This document shows, piece by piece, positions 1 through 7,591 of a DNA stretch of 64,000 nucleotides (the first letter of the stretch is position 1; every line of letters begins with the position of its first letter). Location: positions 1,426,001-1,490,000 of the forward strand of contig NZ_JACCBH010000001.1 in NCBI RefSeq assembly GCF_013409745.1, given 5' to 3'. The stretch is from Microbacterium pseudoresistens (GTDB taxonomy: Bacteria > Actinomycetota > Actinomycetes > Actinomycetales > Microbacteriaceae). The notes under the pieces were generated by a model. That model saw nothing but the letters and a program-made list of their open reading frames with translations. It did no database searches and had not been told where the DNA came from. The position numbers and the translations under genes are program-made.

Positions 1-731
1 GGGGTATGGGCGTCGCAGGGCACGCGGCGATCCGCATCGTCACCGAGCGGTCCCGGCTCGCAATGCCCGAGACGCGGATCGGGTTCACGCCCGACGTCGG
101 CGGCACCTGGCTGCTCGGGCGGGCGCCGGGGCGTCTGGGGGAATACCTCGCCATGACGGGCGACTCGATGACGGGCGCCGACGCGGTCTATGCCGGCTTC
201 GCCGATCACCTCGTTCCCTCCGACCGCCTGGATGCGCTGCGCGAGGCGCTGGCCTATCGGGCCGATCCGACGGGGCCCAGCGAGATCGTGCTGCTGTTCG
301 ACGAGACCCCCGGGCCCTCGGCGCTCGAATCGGCGCGGCGCTGGATCGATGAGGCGTTCTCCGGCGACTCCGTCGTCGAGGTCGTCGCGCGGCTGCGCGC
401 AGCGTCGGAGGAGGGCCGCGTCGAGGGCGCGCCGACGCCCGCGGAGACGGCCGACCTGCTCGAGCAGCTTTCTCCGACGGCGCTCGCCGTGGCGCTGGAT
501 GCCGTGCGCGAGGCGCGGGGCATGAGCGATCTGCGCGAGGCGCTGGCGGGCGAATACCGGCGGGTGCTGTGGTTCGCGCAGCATCATCCCGATCTCGTCG
601 AGGGCATCCGCGCTCAGCTCGTCGACAAGGACCGCGATCCGCAATGGCAGCCGGCTACGATCGTCGAGCTCGCACCGGATGCCGCATCCGGCGCCCGCGA
701 CGCCACCCCGCCCGTCGCGCTCTGGGACTGA
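1..731 (+). CDS. 3-hydroxyisobutyryl-CoA hydrolase, C-terminal part (5'-truncated by window edge)
   Basis: Crotonase-fold (enoyl-CoA hydratase/isomerase) protein of the 3-hydroxyisobutyryl-CoA hydrolase type, which releases 3-hydroxyisobutyrate in valine breakdown. The frame is already open at base 3, before the first Met at base 6, so the true start lies upstream of the window. Visible family features are the segment around MPETRIGFTPDVGGTW, typical of the substrate-binding crotonase core, and the C-terminal HHPDLVEGIRAQLVDKDRDP block, characteristic of the hydrolase subgroup rather than simple hydratases. About 243 residues are present where the family usually has about 350, so roughly the first third is missing. 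An acyl-CoA dehydrogenase and thiolases lie elsewhere in the window but not in the same operon. Confidence 0.85.
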   Translation, partial: GMGVAGHAAIRIVTERSRLAMPETRIGFTPDVGGTWLLGRAPGRLGEYLAMTGDSMTGADAVYAGFADHLVPSDRLDALREALAYRADPTGPSEIVLLFDETPGPSALESARRWIDEAFSGDSVVEVVARLRAASEEGRVEGAPTPAETADLLEQLSPTALAVALDAVREARGMSDLREALAGEYRRVLWFAQHHPDLVEGIRAQLVDKDRDPQWQPATIVELAPDAASGARDATPPVALWD

Positions 732-862
732 CGGGCCGGTCCTCCTCCCCAGTCCGTCCGATCGCAGAGTTGTGCACCGTGTCTGGCGCCGGCGCCGGCG
801 GAGTCCGCCCCGCCGCGTCGTTTCGGTGGCGTCGCCGCACCGATCGGGGGCAGAATGGAGGC

Positions 863-1090
863 GTGATCGTGCCGTTCGAGGTTCTCGGGATGATCGTCAC
901 GGCGGCGGGGATCGTGGTGACGATCGGCATCGCCATGTTCGCCGGGTTCGCCTGGGTCGTCCGCAGGATCGACGCGGTGGATACGAAGCTCACCGATCGG
1001 ATCGACGCCATGGGTGCCGAGCTCACGGAGGTCAAGATCGCCGTGGCGCGGCTCGAGGGGCCGAGGCCGCACCTCATCGTCGGACGCTGA
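863..1090 (+). CDS. Small single-pass membrane protein with coiled coil
   Basis: A 75-residue protein of unknown function. I place the start at GTG 863, about 6 bases after an AATGGAGG ribosome-binding site. The same frame is open further upstream but lacks actinobacterial-protein character there. Residues about 8-33 form one hydrophobic membrane segment (IVTAAGIVVTIGIAMFAGFA). Residues 34-65 are an amphipathic helix with charged heptads (VRRIDAVDTKLTDRIDAMGA) that looks like a short coiled coil, followed by a PRPHLIVGR tail. It may be a small membrane-anchored partner or scaffold. Such proteins are common beside actinobacterial operons and rarely have an assigned role. Confidence 0.6.
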   Translation: MIVPFEVLGMIVTAAGIVVTIGIAMFAGFAWVVRRIDAVDTKLTDRIDAMGAELTEVKIAVARLEGPRPHLIVGR

Positions 1091-1114
1091 GGGCAGGCCG
1101 GCCCGCGGCATCGT

Positions 1115-1129
1115 TTCGCTATCAGCGAA
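1115..1129. promoter_or_regulatory. Short perfect inverted repeat upstream of ABC exporter
   Basis: TTCGCT-ATC-AGCGAA is a perfect 6-bp dyad with a 3-base centre in the 149-base gap between the small membrane gene and the ABC exporter operon. It could be an operator for the exporter or the base of a weak terminator for the upstream gene. There is no T-run after it, which slightly favours an operator. Confidence 0.3.
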
Positions 1130-1238
1130 GCACCCGATCTCGCCGGTGAGAATGTCGGTGGTCCGTGCGAATCTATAACGCGGCATTCGTGCCCGCGTTC
1201 CACCCCAGCAAGTTCTGCTCCCACAAGGAAGTCCGCCT

Positions 1239-2966
1239 GTGCTCGGAAAGCTCCTCGTCCGCTATCTCTCCCGCTACCGATGGCTTCTGCTCGGCGTGCT
1301 GGTCTTCCAGTTCGCCAGTGCGATGGCCATGCTCTACCTGCCCTCGCTCAACGCCGACATCATCAATGAGGGCGTCGCCAAGGCCGACACCGGTTTCATC
1401 TGGTCGCACGGCCTGTTCATGCTGGCGGTCTCGCTCGGGCAGATCGTCGCCTCGGTCATCGCCACGTACTTCGCCGCGCGCGCCGCGATGGGGCTGGGCC
1501 GCGATATCCGCGGCGACGTGTTCTCCCGCGTCAGCGGCTTCTCCGAGCGCGAGGTCTCGCGCTTCGGCGCGGGCTCGCTCATCACACGCAACACGAACGA
1601 CGTGCAGCAGGTGCAGATGCTGGCGATGATGGGCGCGACGATGTTCGTCACCGCACCGCTGCTCGCCATCGGCGGCATCATCATGGCGGTGCGCCAGGAC
1701 GTCGGTCTCAGTTGGCTCATCGCCGTCTCCGTCCCGGTCCTGCTCATCCTCGCCGCACTCGTGATCGGACGCATGGTGCCGCTGTTCCGCAGGTTCCAGG
1801 CCAAGCTCGACACCGTGAACCGCGTGATGCGCGAGCAGCTCACCGGCGTGCGCGTCGTGCGCGCTTTCGTGCGCGAGCGCATCGAGGAGGAGCGCTTCCG
1901 CGACGCGAACACCGACATCATGATCGTCGGCCGCAAGGTCGGATCGCTCTTCGTTCTCCTGTTCCCGCTGTTCATGCTCATCCTCAACGTCACCGTCGTC
2001 GCCGTCATCTGGTTCGGCGGCATCGAGGTCAATGCGGGCAATGTCGAGATCGGCACGCTGTTCGCCTTCATGCAGTACATCGGGCAGATCATGGGCGGCG
2101 TCATCATGTCGAGCTTCATGGCGATGATGATCCCGCGCGCGGCCGTCTCGGCCGAGCGCGTGGGCGAGGTGCTCGACGCGGAGAGCAGCATGACGCGCCC
2201 GGAGAACGGGGCGACCGAGTTCGCGCAGCCCGGCGCCGTCGCCTTCGACGACGTCGAGTTCACCTACCCCGGCGCCGAGGCTCCGGTTCTCACCGGCATC
2301 AGCTTCGCCGCCGACCCAGGAGACACCGTCGCGATCGTCGGATCGACCGGCGCGGGCAAGACCACCCTGGTCTCGCTCATCCCGAGACTGTTCGACGTGA
2401 CCGGCGGCAGCGTCGCGGTCGGCGGCACGGATGTGCGCGAGGCCGACGTCGACGCGCTGTGGCAGAGCATCGGGCTCGTCCCGCAGCGTCCGTTCCTGTT
2501 CACCGGCACCATCGCGTCCAACCTGCGCTTCGGCCGCGAGGACGCTACGGACGAAGAGCTGTGGAAGGCACTCGAGATCGCCCAGGCCAAGGATTTCGTC
2601 GAGGAGATGCCCGACGGGCTCGAGTCGCGGATCGCGCAGGGCGGCACGAACGTCTCCGGAGGGCAGCGCCAGCGTCTCGCGATCGCCCGCGCGATCGTGC
2701 ACCAGCCGCAGGTGCTCGTCTTCGACGATTCGTTCTCGGCGCTCGATCTCACCACCGATGCCCGACTGCGCCAGGCGCTGTGGCGCGAGCTGCCGGGTGT
2801 CACCAAGATCGTGGTCGCCCAGCGCGTGTCGACCATCACCGATGCCGACCGCATCGTCGTGCTCGAGGGCGGGACGATGGTGGGCGTCGGCACTCATGAG
2901 GAGCTGCTGGAGACCAATGACACCTACCGCGAGATCGTCGAGTCGCAGCTGGGGGTGGACGCATGA
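1239..2966 (+). CDS. ABC exporter half-transporter, degenerate-site subunit
   Basis: Type I (ABCB-like) half-transporter of 575 residues: about six membrane helices (residues 10-310) followed by an ATPase domain. Walker A is GSTGAGKTT near residue 368 and the signature VSGGQRQR is near residue 472. Walker B reads VLVFDDSFSALD near residue 490, so the catalytic Glu is Asp. The switch His is Gln (VAQRVSTI). These substitutions mark the degenerate half of a heterodimeric exporter, as in TM287/288 or BmrCD. The start is GTG 1239 after an AAGGAAG ribosome-binding site. The gene overlaps the next half-transporter by 4 bases (ATGA), so the two are co-translated. The substrate is unknown; drugs or lipids are usual for the family. 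Confidence 0.92.
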   Translation: MLGKLLVRYLSRYRWLLLGVLVFQFASAMAMLYLPSLNADIINEGVAKADTGFIWSHGLFMLAVSLGQIVASVIATYFAARAAMGLGRDIRGDVFSRVSGFSEREVSRFGAGSLITRNTNDVQQVQMLAMMGATMFVTAPLLAIGGIIMAVRQDVGLSWLIAVSVPVLLILAALVIGRMVPLFRRFQAKLDTVNRVMREQLTGVRVVRAFVRERIEEERFRDANTDIMIVGRKVGSLFVLLFPLFMLILNVTVVAVIWFGGIEVNAGNVEIGTLFAFMQYIGQIMGGVIMSSFMAMMIPRAAVSAERVGEVLDAESSMTRPENGATEFAQPGAVAFDDVEFTYPGAEAPVLTGISFAADPGDTVAIVGSTGAGKTTLVSLIPRLFDVTGGSVAVGGTDVREADVDALWQSIGLVPQRPFLFTGTIASNLRFGREDATDEELWKALEIAQAKDFVEEMPDGLESRIAQGGTNVSGGQRQRLAIARAIVHQPQVLVFDDSFSALDLTTDARLRQALWRELPGVTKIVVAQRVSTITDADRIVVLEGGTMVGVGTHEELLETNDTYREIVESQLGVDA

Positions 2967-5206
2967 GCGCCGATGAGGCCAAGCTGAGCCGTCGCGAACG
3001 GATGATCGCCGCGCGCGAGGCGCGCACGGGGGCGGCCACCGCCACCGCCGAGCTCTCCGAAGAGGAGAAGTACGAGGAGGAGCTCGCCGAGAAGGCGCGC
3101 CTCGACGGCGGAGGCATGTTCGACGGGCCGGCCCCCGGCAAGGCCGAGACCTTCTGGCCGAGCTTCAAGAGGATGCTGGGGCTGCTCAAGCCCTCCGCCG
3201 TCGCCTTCGTGATCGTGTCGATCCTCGGCGCGATCGGCGTCGTGCTGGCGGTCGCCGCGCCGAAGGTGCTCGGCCAGGCGACCAACCTGGTGTTCGAGGG
3301 CTTCGTCTCCAAGGCGATGGGCGACAACGGCGTTCCGGCCGACCTGTCGCAGGATCAGGTCGTCGAGCGGCTGCGTTCGCAGGGGCAGAACGACTTCGCC
3401 AACATGGTCGCCGCGATGCAGGACTTCCAGGTCGGTGCCGGCGTCGACTTCGAGCAGCTGCGGTGGATCATCACCGCGGTGCTTGCGATCTACGTCGTCT
3501 CGGCTCTTCTCAGCTGGATCCAGGGCTACGTCATCAACGTCATCATGGTGCGCACGATGTGGCGTCTTCGCGAAGACGTCGAGGCGAAGATCAACAGGCT
3601 CCCGCTGTCGTACTTCGACAAGGTGCAGCGCGGCGAGCTGATCTCGCGCGTCACGAACGACATCGACAACATCACCCAGACGATGCAGCAGTCGCTCTCG
3701 GGGGCGCTGACGTCGATCCTCACCGTGGTCGGCGTGCTCGTGATGATGTTCTCCATCTCGTGGCAGCTCGCACTCGTCGCCCTCGTGGCCCTGCCGCTCA
3801 TGGGCGTGATCTTCGGTGTGATCGGACCGCGCTCGCAGAAGGCGTTCAGCTCGCAGTGGAAGAAGGTCGGCCGCCTCAACGCTCGCGTCGAGGAGGCGTT
3901 CTCCGGCCACGCGCTGGTGAAGGTGTACGGCCGCGAGAAGGATGCGCTGGAGAGCTTCCAGGTCGAGAACGAAGAGCTGTTCCAGGCCAGCTTCAAGGCG
4001 CAGTTCCTCTCCGGCATCATCATGCCGGCGATGCAGTTCATCGGCAGCCTCACGTACGTGGGCATCGCCGTGCTCGGCGGCCTCATGGTCGCCAGCGGCC
4101 AGATCCGCCTCGGCGACGTGCAGGCCTTCATCCAGTACTCGCAGCAGTTCACCCAGCCGCTGTCCGAGCTGGGCGGCATGGCGGCGGTCGTGCAGTCCGG
4201 CACGGCGTCGGCCGAGCGGGTGTTCGACCTGCTCGACGCCGATGAGCAGGAGGCCGATGCCGAGGACGCGCCGACCGTCACCGACGGCAAGGGCGTGATC
4301 GAGTTCGAGCACGTCGCGTTCTCGTACACCCCCGAGCGCCCCCTCATCACCGACCTGTCGTTCCGGGTGGAGCCTGGCCAGACGGTCGCGATCGTGGGGC
4401 CGACGGGTGCCGGCAAGACGACGCTGGTGAACCTCATCATGCGGTTCTACGAGCTGAACTCGGGGCGCATCCTGCTCGACGGGCAGGACATCGCGGAGAT
4501 GACCCGCGAGGATCTGCGCGCGCGCACCGGCATGGTGCTGCAGGATCCCTGGCTGTTCGCCGGGAGCATTCAGGAGAACATCCGCTACGGCAAGGCGACA
4601 GCTACCGACGACGAGGTGCTCGAGGCCGCGAAGGCGACCTACGTGGACCGTTTCGTGCACGCCCTTCCTGACGGATACGACACCGTGCTCGACGAAGACG
4701 CCTCGAACGTGTCGGCGGGAGAGCGCCAGCTCATCACGATCGCGCGCGCCTTCGTCGCGCGGCCGTCGATCCTCATCCTCGATGAGGCCACGAGCGCGGT
4801 CGACACTCGCACCGAGCTGCTGCTGCAGCACGCGATGGCGGCGCTGCGCAAGGGACGCACCTCGTTCGTCATCGCGCACCGGCTCTCGACGATCCGCGAC
4901 GCCGACCTCATCCTCGTGATGGAGCACGGCGACATCGTCGAGCAGGGCACGCACGACGAGCTCATCTCGGCGGAGGGCGCCTACTGGCGGCTGTACCAGT
5001 CGCAGTTCGAACAGGCCGCGACGGATGTCGATGCCGAGGCGGCTCTCACCGGAACCTCACCGGTGATCGTGACGGGCGAGGCGGCGGGAGAAGTCACCGC
5101 CGACATCGCGACGGCGGCGGCGGCCACGGTCGCCTCCGACCCCGCGACGGCCGAAGCGGCTGCGCGCGAGGTGTTCCTCGACGGCGGCGAATCGCCGCAG
5201 CAGTGA
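2963..5206 (+). CDS. ABC exporter half-transporter, catalytic-site subunit
   Basis: Partner of the preceding gene, 747 residues: a charged N-terminal extension (about 70 residues), a membrane domain, and an ATPase domain with Walker A GPTGAGKTT, canonical Walker B ILILDEATSAVD and switch motif IAHRLSTI. Its signature motif is altered (VSAGERQL instead of LSGGQ). In a heterodimer, this subunit's Walker motifs would pair with the intact signature of the partner to form the one competent ATP site. Its own poor signature faces the partner's degenerate Walker B. There is an insertion between the first two membrane helices (residues about 110-160) and an Ala/Thr-rich tail of about 60 residues. The ATG at 2963 overlaps the upstream stop. 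Confidence 0.92.
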   Translation: MSADEAKLSRRERMIAAREARTGAATATAELSEEEKYEEELAEKARLDGGGMFDGPAPGKAETFWPSFKRMLGLLKPSAVAFVIVSILGAIGVVLAVAAPKVLGQATNLVFEGFVSKAMGDNGVPADLSQDQVVERLRSQGQNDFANMVAAMQDFQVGAGVDFEQLRWIITAVLAIYVVSALLSWIQGYVINVIMVRTMWRLREDVEAKINRLPLSYFDKVQRGELISRVTNDIDNITQTMQQSLSGALTSILTVVGVLVMMFSISWQLALVALVALPLMGVIFGVIGPRSQKAFSSQWKKVGRLNARVEEAFSGHALVKVYGREKDALESFQVENEELFQASFKAQFLSGIIMPAMQFIGSLTYVGIAVLGGLMVASGQIRLGDVQAFIQYSQQFTQPLSELGGMAAVVQSGTASAERVFDLLDADEQEADAEDAPTVTDGKGVIEFEHVAFSYTPERPLITDLSFRVEPGQTVAIVGPTGAGKTTLVNLIMRFYELNSGRILLDGQDIAEMTREDLRARTGMVLQDPWLFAGSIQENIRYGKATATDDEVLEAAKATYVDRFVHALPDGYDTVLDEDASNVSAGERQLITIARAFVARPSILILDEATSAVDTRTELLLQHAMAALRKGRTSFVIAHRLSTIRDADLILVMEHGDIVEQGTHDELISAEGAYWRLYQSQFEQAATDVDAEAALTGTSPVIVTGEAAGEVTADIATAAAATVASDPATAEAAAREVFLDGGESPQQ

Positions 5207-5226
5207 GCACACCGCAGCAGTGAGCA
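5195..5226 (+). repeat. 15-bp tandem duplication spanning the stop codon
   Basis: CCGCAGCAGTGAGCA occurs at 5195-5209 and again at 5212-5226, separated by 2 bases. The first copy contains the real stop codon (5204-5206) and the second carries an extra TGA. It is probably a replication-slippage duplication at the gene end, directly before the terminator hairpin. Confidence 0.7.
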
Positions 5227-5262
5227 GTGGTGCCGTGCCCCCAGACGGGGCGCGGCGCCACT
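5226..5262. terminator. Bidirectional hairpin terminator between convergent genes
   Basis: A 16-bp stem pairs AGTGGTGCCGTGCCCC with GGGGCGCGGCGCCACT (two G-U type mismatches) around a 5-base loop. It sits between the convergent ABC exporter and carboxypeptidase genes. There is no long T-tract, as usual in high-GC actinobacteria. Confidence 0.75.
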
Positions 5263-5290
5263 GTGCTGGTGACTGCTCCGCTGGGACCGC

Positions 5291-6751
5291 TCAGCCGGTG
5301 ACGGCGCCGAGACCGAACAGCTCGAGCGGATGCGTGAGGCGCCACCAGAAGTCCGGGCCGTGCAGCTCTGAGCCGAGCACGAGTTCGGCGTCGGTCGAAT
5401 CGAGCGGCCCGGTGATCGTCACCGTGCCGGCCTTCGCCCCCTCGGCCCAGTCATCGCCCAGCGAGAACGCCGTGGTCCCGGAGGCCGCGGCGCCGTTCCA
5501 CAGCACGACCCGCGCATCGTCGCCCGCGACGACGTCGACGTGCTCGCCCCAGAGGGTGTCGACGGAGCCGAGCACCGCACCCTTCGCCACCGTCGGCGCC
5601 TGATTCCGCAGCGCCTCCTCGACCTCGTCGTATAGCGCCGCGGTGCCGTCGTAGCGGGAGGCGTCGTCGGGCTGGGCGACGACGGCGGCGAACATCCGCA
5701 CCGTGGTGCCGTCGACGGTGATCTCCTTGGCGGTGAGCAGGTTGAACAGCTCCTGTTCGTCTTCGCCGATCGTTCCCGTCTTGATGCCGATGTAGCCGGG
5801 CTGGCCGAGCAACCGGTTCGTGTTGGTCACGGTGCCTGCCCCGGGCAGGTCGACGGCCTGGGTCGCCACGATCTCTCCGATCACCGGGTTGGCGACGGCG
5901 ATCTTGCCGAGCTCGACGAGGGCGCGGGCGGTGGCGATGTTGTCCCACGCGAAGCCCGAGGGGGTCGCCAGCTCGATCCCGGCGAGGTCGCGCTGCGAGA
6001 GCCACCGCTCGCCGGCGGCGACGAAGTCGCGGTCCGATCCCCAGATCTCGTCCGAGAGCCGATCCGCGTAGTTGTTGGCCGAGCCCATGAGGATGCCCTG
6101 GAGCAGCTGGTACTCGGTGAGCACGCCGTCGACGGGCACATCGAGCGAGGACTGGTTCTCTTCGCGGTACTGCCAGTACTCGGCGCTGTCGACGTCGTCG
6201 AAGGAGAACGTCGGCCCCTGCTCGCCGACGCCCAGCGGCAGCGCATCCAGCGCGGTGAGCACGGTGACGACCTTGGTGAGGCTGGCCATCGGCACCTGGC
6301 TCTCGTTCGCGGCCACCGTGCTCAACCCCTCGATGCCGATCGCGGCGGTGCCCGCGGTGGGCCAGGTGACGGCGGCTGCGGGGGCGGCTGCGGGGGTGAA
6401 GTCGACGGCTGAGACGGCCGGTGCGACGTTGTGCAGCGGCCAGAGCGCTGTGGTCACGGCGTAGGTGCCCAGCGCCGCGGCGAGCACGGTCAGCGGCACG
6501 ATCACCCCGGCGCGGGAGCGGAATCGATGCGGCCCGTCGCTGAGCAGATCACGCCGCGTGTAGGCGGCAGTCGTCGAGGAGCCGGATGCCGAGGAGGCCG
6601 CCAGGCGCTCCTCGTCGACCCAGGCGAGCGCGTCGCCCACGGGGTCGAGGCGGGGTTCGGGGGCGGATTCGAGGCCGGCTTCGGTAGCGGGTGAGGGCGG
6701 GTTGACCGCCGGCGCGGCGGGGGGCGCGGGATCGGCCTCGTCGATGCTCAC
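5291..6751 (-). CDS. D-alanyl-D-alanine carboxypeptidase (penicillin-binding protein, S11-like)
   Basis: Membrane-anchored serine peptidase that trims D-Ala from peptidoglycan stem peptides outside the cell. The start is GTG 6751, giving 486 residues; the frame stays open for 59 more codons but that stretch runs into the riboswitch region. Layout: a Pro/Ala-rich acidic cytoplasmic N-terminus (1-80), one membrane helix (about 83-104), a Pro/Ala linker, then the transpeptidase fold. All three active-site motifs are present: SLTK at 157-160, SAN at 224-226 and KTG at 324-326. The longer variable C-terminus resembles other actinobacterial DacB-type proteins. It is transcribed divergently from the thiamine transporter operon and converges on the ABC exporter. 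Confidence 0.87.
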   Translation of the reverse strand: MSIDEADPAPPAAPAVNPPSPATEAGLESAPEPRLDPVGDALAWVDEERLAASSASGSSTTAAYTRRDLLSDGPHRFRSRAGVIVPLTVLAAALGTYAVTTALWPLHNVAPAVSAVDFTPAAAPAAAVTWPTAGTAAIGIEGLSTVAANESQVPMASLTKVVTVLTALDALPLGVGEQGPTFSFDDVDSAEYWQYREENQSSLDVPVDGVLTEYQLLQGILMGSANNYADRLSDEIWGSDRDFVAAGERWLSQRDLAGIELATPSGFAWDNIATARALVELGKIAVANPVIGEIVATQAVDLPGAGTVTNTNRLLGQPGYIGIKTGTIGEDEQELFNLLTAKEITVDGTTVRMFAAVVAQPDDASRYDGTAALYDEVEEALRNQAPTVAKGAVLGSVDTLWGEHVDVVAGDDARVVLWNGAAASGTTAFSLGDDWAEGAKAGTVTITGPLDSTDAELVLGSELHGPDFWWRLTHPLELFGLGAVTG

Positions 6752-6832
6752 CCGCTCTACCGTACCCGTGCGTCGCGACCGTGTCGCCCTCGACGCCGCA
6801 TCGCACCGCGTTCCGCGATAGTATGGCGCGAA

Positions 6833-6920
6833 ACCACGGGAGTCCGAGCATTCGGGCTGAGAGGAAGCGAACCGCGCTTCGACCGTCGAACCTGATCCGG
6901 ATAATGCCGGCGCAGGGAGG
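6833..6920 (+). promoter_or_regulatory. TPP riboswitch (THI element)
   Basis: The leader carries the conserved thiamine-pyrophosphate aptamer blocks: ACGGGAGTCCG, then GGGCTGAGAGG, then CGAACCTGATCCGGATAATG and GCCGGCGCAGGGAGG. Their spacing matches the THI-box fold. The aptamer ends at the ribosome-binding site (GGGAGGAG, 6915-6922) of the downstream ATG at 6928. TPP binding would therefore most likely hide the ribosome-binding site and switch off translation of the transporter. It predicts that the downstream genes serve thiamine or thiamine-precursor uptake. Confidence 0.95.
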
Positions 6921-6927
6921 AGTATCA

Positions 6928-7590
6928 ATGAACACGTCTGCCTTCACGCCGTCCACCGCGGAGGAATCCGCATCGCGCGCATCCGTCACCGGCCGATCCG
7001 AGCGGCGCGGCTGGCGCGTCGTCGACATCGTCGTCGCCGCCGTCCTCGGTGTGGCGATCGGGCTCGTCTTCTGGGTGTGGAACACCATCGGCTACGCCTG
7101 GTTCACCGCGGCCGACGGCCTCACGCCCGGCTTCGGCGGCATCGCGGCGGGCATCTGGCTGCTCGGCGGTGTCGTGGGCGGCCTCGTCATCCGCAAACCG
7201 GGAGCCGCACTGGTCGTCGAGCTCGTCGCGGCGATCGTCTCCATGCTCATCGGAAACGTATGGGGCGTCTCGACCATCCTGTCGGGCCTCGTGCAGGGCC
7301 TTGGTGCCGAGCTCGTCTTCGCGCTGTTCCTGTACCGCCGTTTCACCCCGACGGTGGCGGTGCTCGCCGGTGTCGGCGCGGCCGCGGGTGCCTGGATCTT
7401 CGAGCTCTTCTACGGCTCGTCGCCCAACATCCTCAAGTCGTTCGAGGTCAACGCGATCTACCTCGGCTCGCTCGTCGTGTCGGGTGCGATCCTGGCGGGG
7501 CTCGTCGGCTGGCTGCTCGTGCGCGCTCTCGCCGCAACAGGGGCGCTGAGCCGTTTCGCGGCTGGTCGCGAAACGCGCATCGAGGTCTGA
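6928..7590 (+). CDS. ykoE: Thiamine/HMP ECF transporter substrate-binding subunit YkoE
   Basis: Membrane S-component of an energy-coupling-factor importer for thiamine or its hydroxymethylpyrimidine precursor. 220 residues: a polar N-terminus of about 30 residues, then about six hydrophobic helices. The segment NTIGYAWFTAADGLTPGFGG and the later RKPGAALVVELVAAIVSMLI follow the YkoE family pattern. The start is ATG 6928, set by the GGGAGGAG ribosome-binding site that ends the TPP riboswitch; the frame is open upstream through the aptamer but that is not coding. It is first in a three-gene operon, with 1 base to the ATPase gene. Confidence 0.9.
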   Translation: MNTSAFTPSTAEESASRASVTGRSERRGWRVVDIVVAAVLGVAIGLVFWVWNTIGYAWFTAADGLTPGFGGIAAGIWLLGGVVGGLVIRKPGAALVVELVAAIVSMLIGNVWGVSTILSGLVQGLGAELVFALFLYRRFTPTVAVLAGVGAAAGAWIFELFYGSSPNILKSFEVNAIYLGSLVVSGAILAGLVGWLLVRALAATGALSRFAAGRETRIEV

Positions 7591-7591
7591 C

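Noticed and set aside
1173..2897. Long open frame on the minus strand (574 codons) across the ABC exporter gene
   Set aside because: Its His/Asp/Arg/Glu-rich, low-complexity translation is the usual shadow of a high-GC gene on the other strand; the plus-strand protein has intact ABC motifs.
2924..4954. 676-codon minus-strand open frame
   Set aside because: Antisense shadow of the second ABC half-transporter; no domain, no ribosome-binding site.
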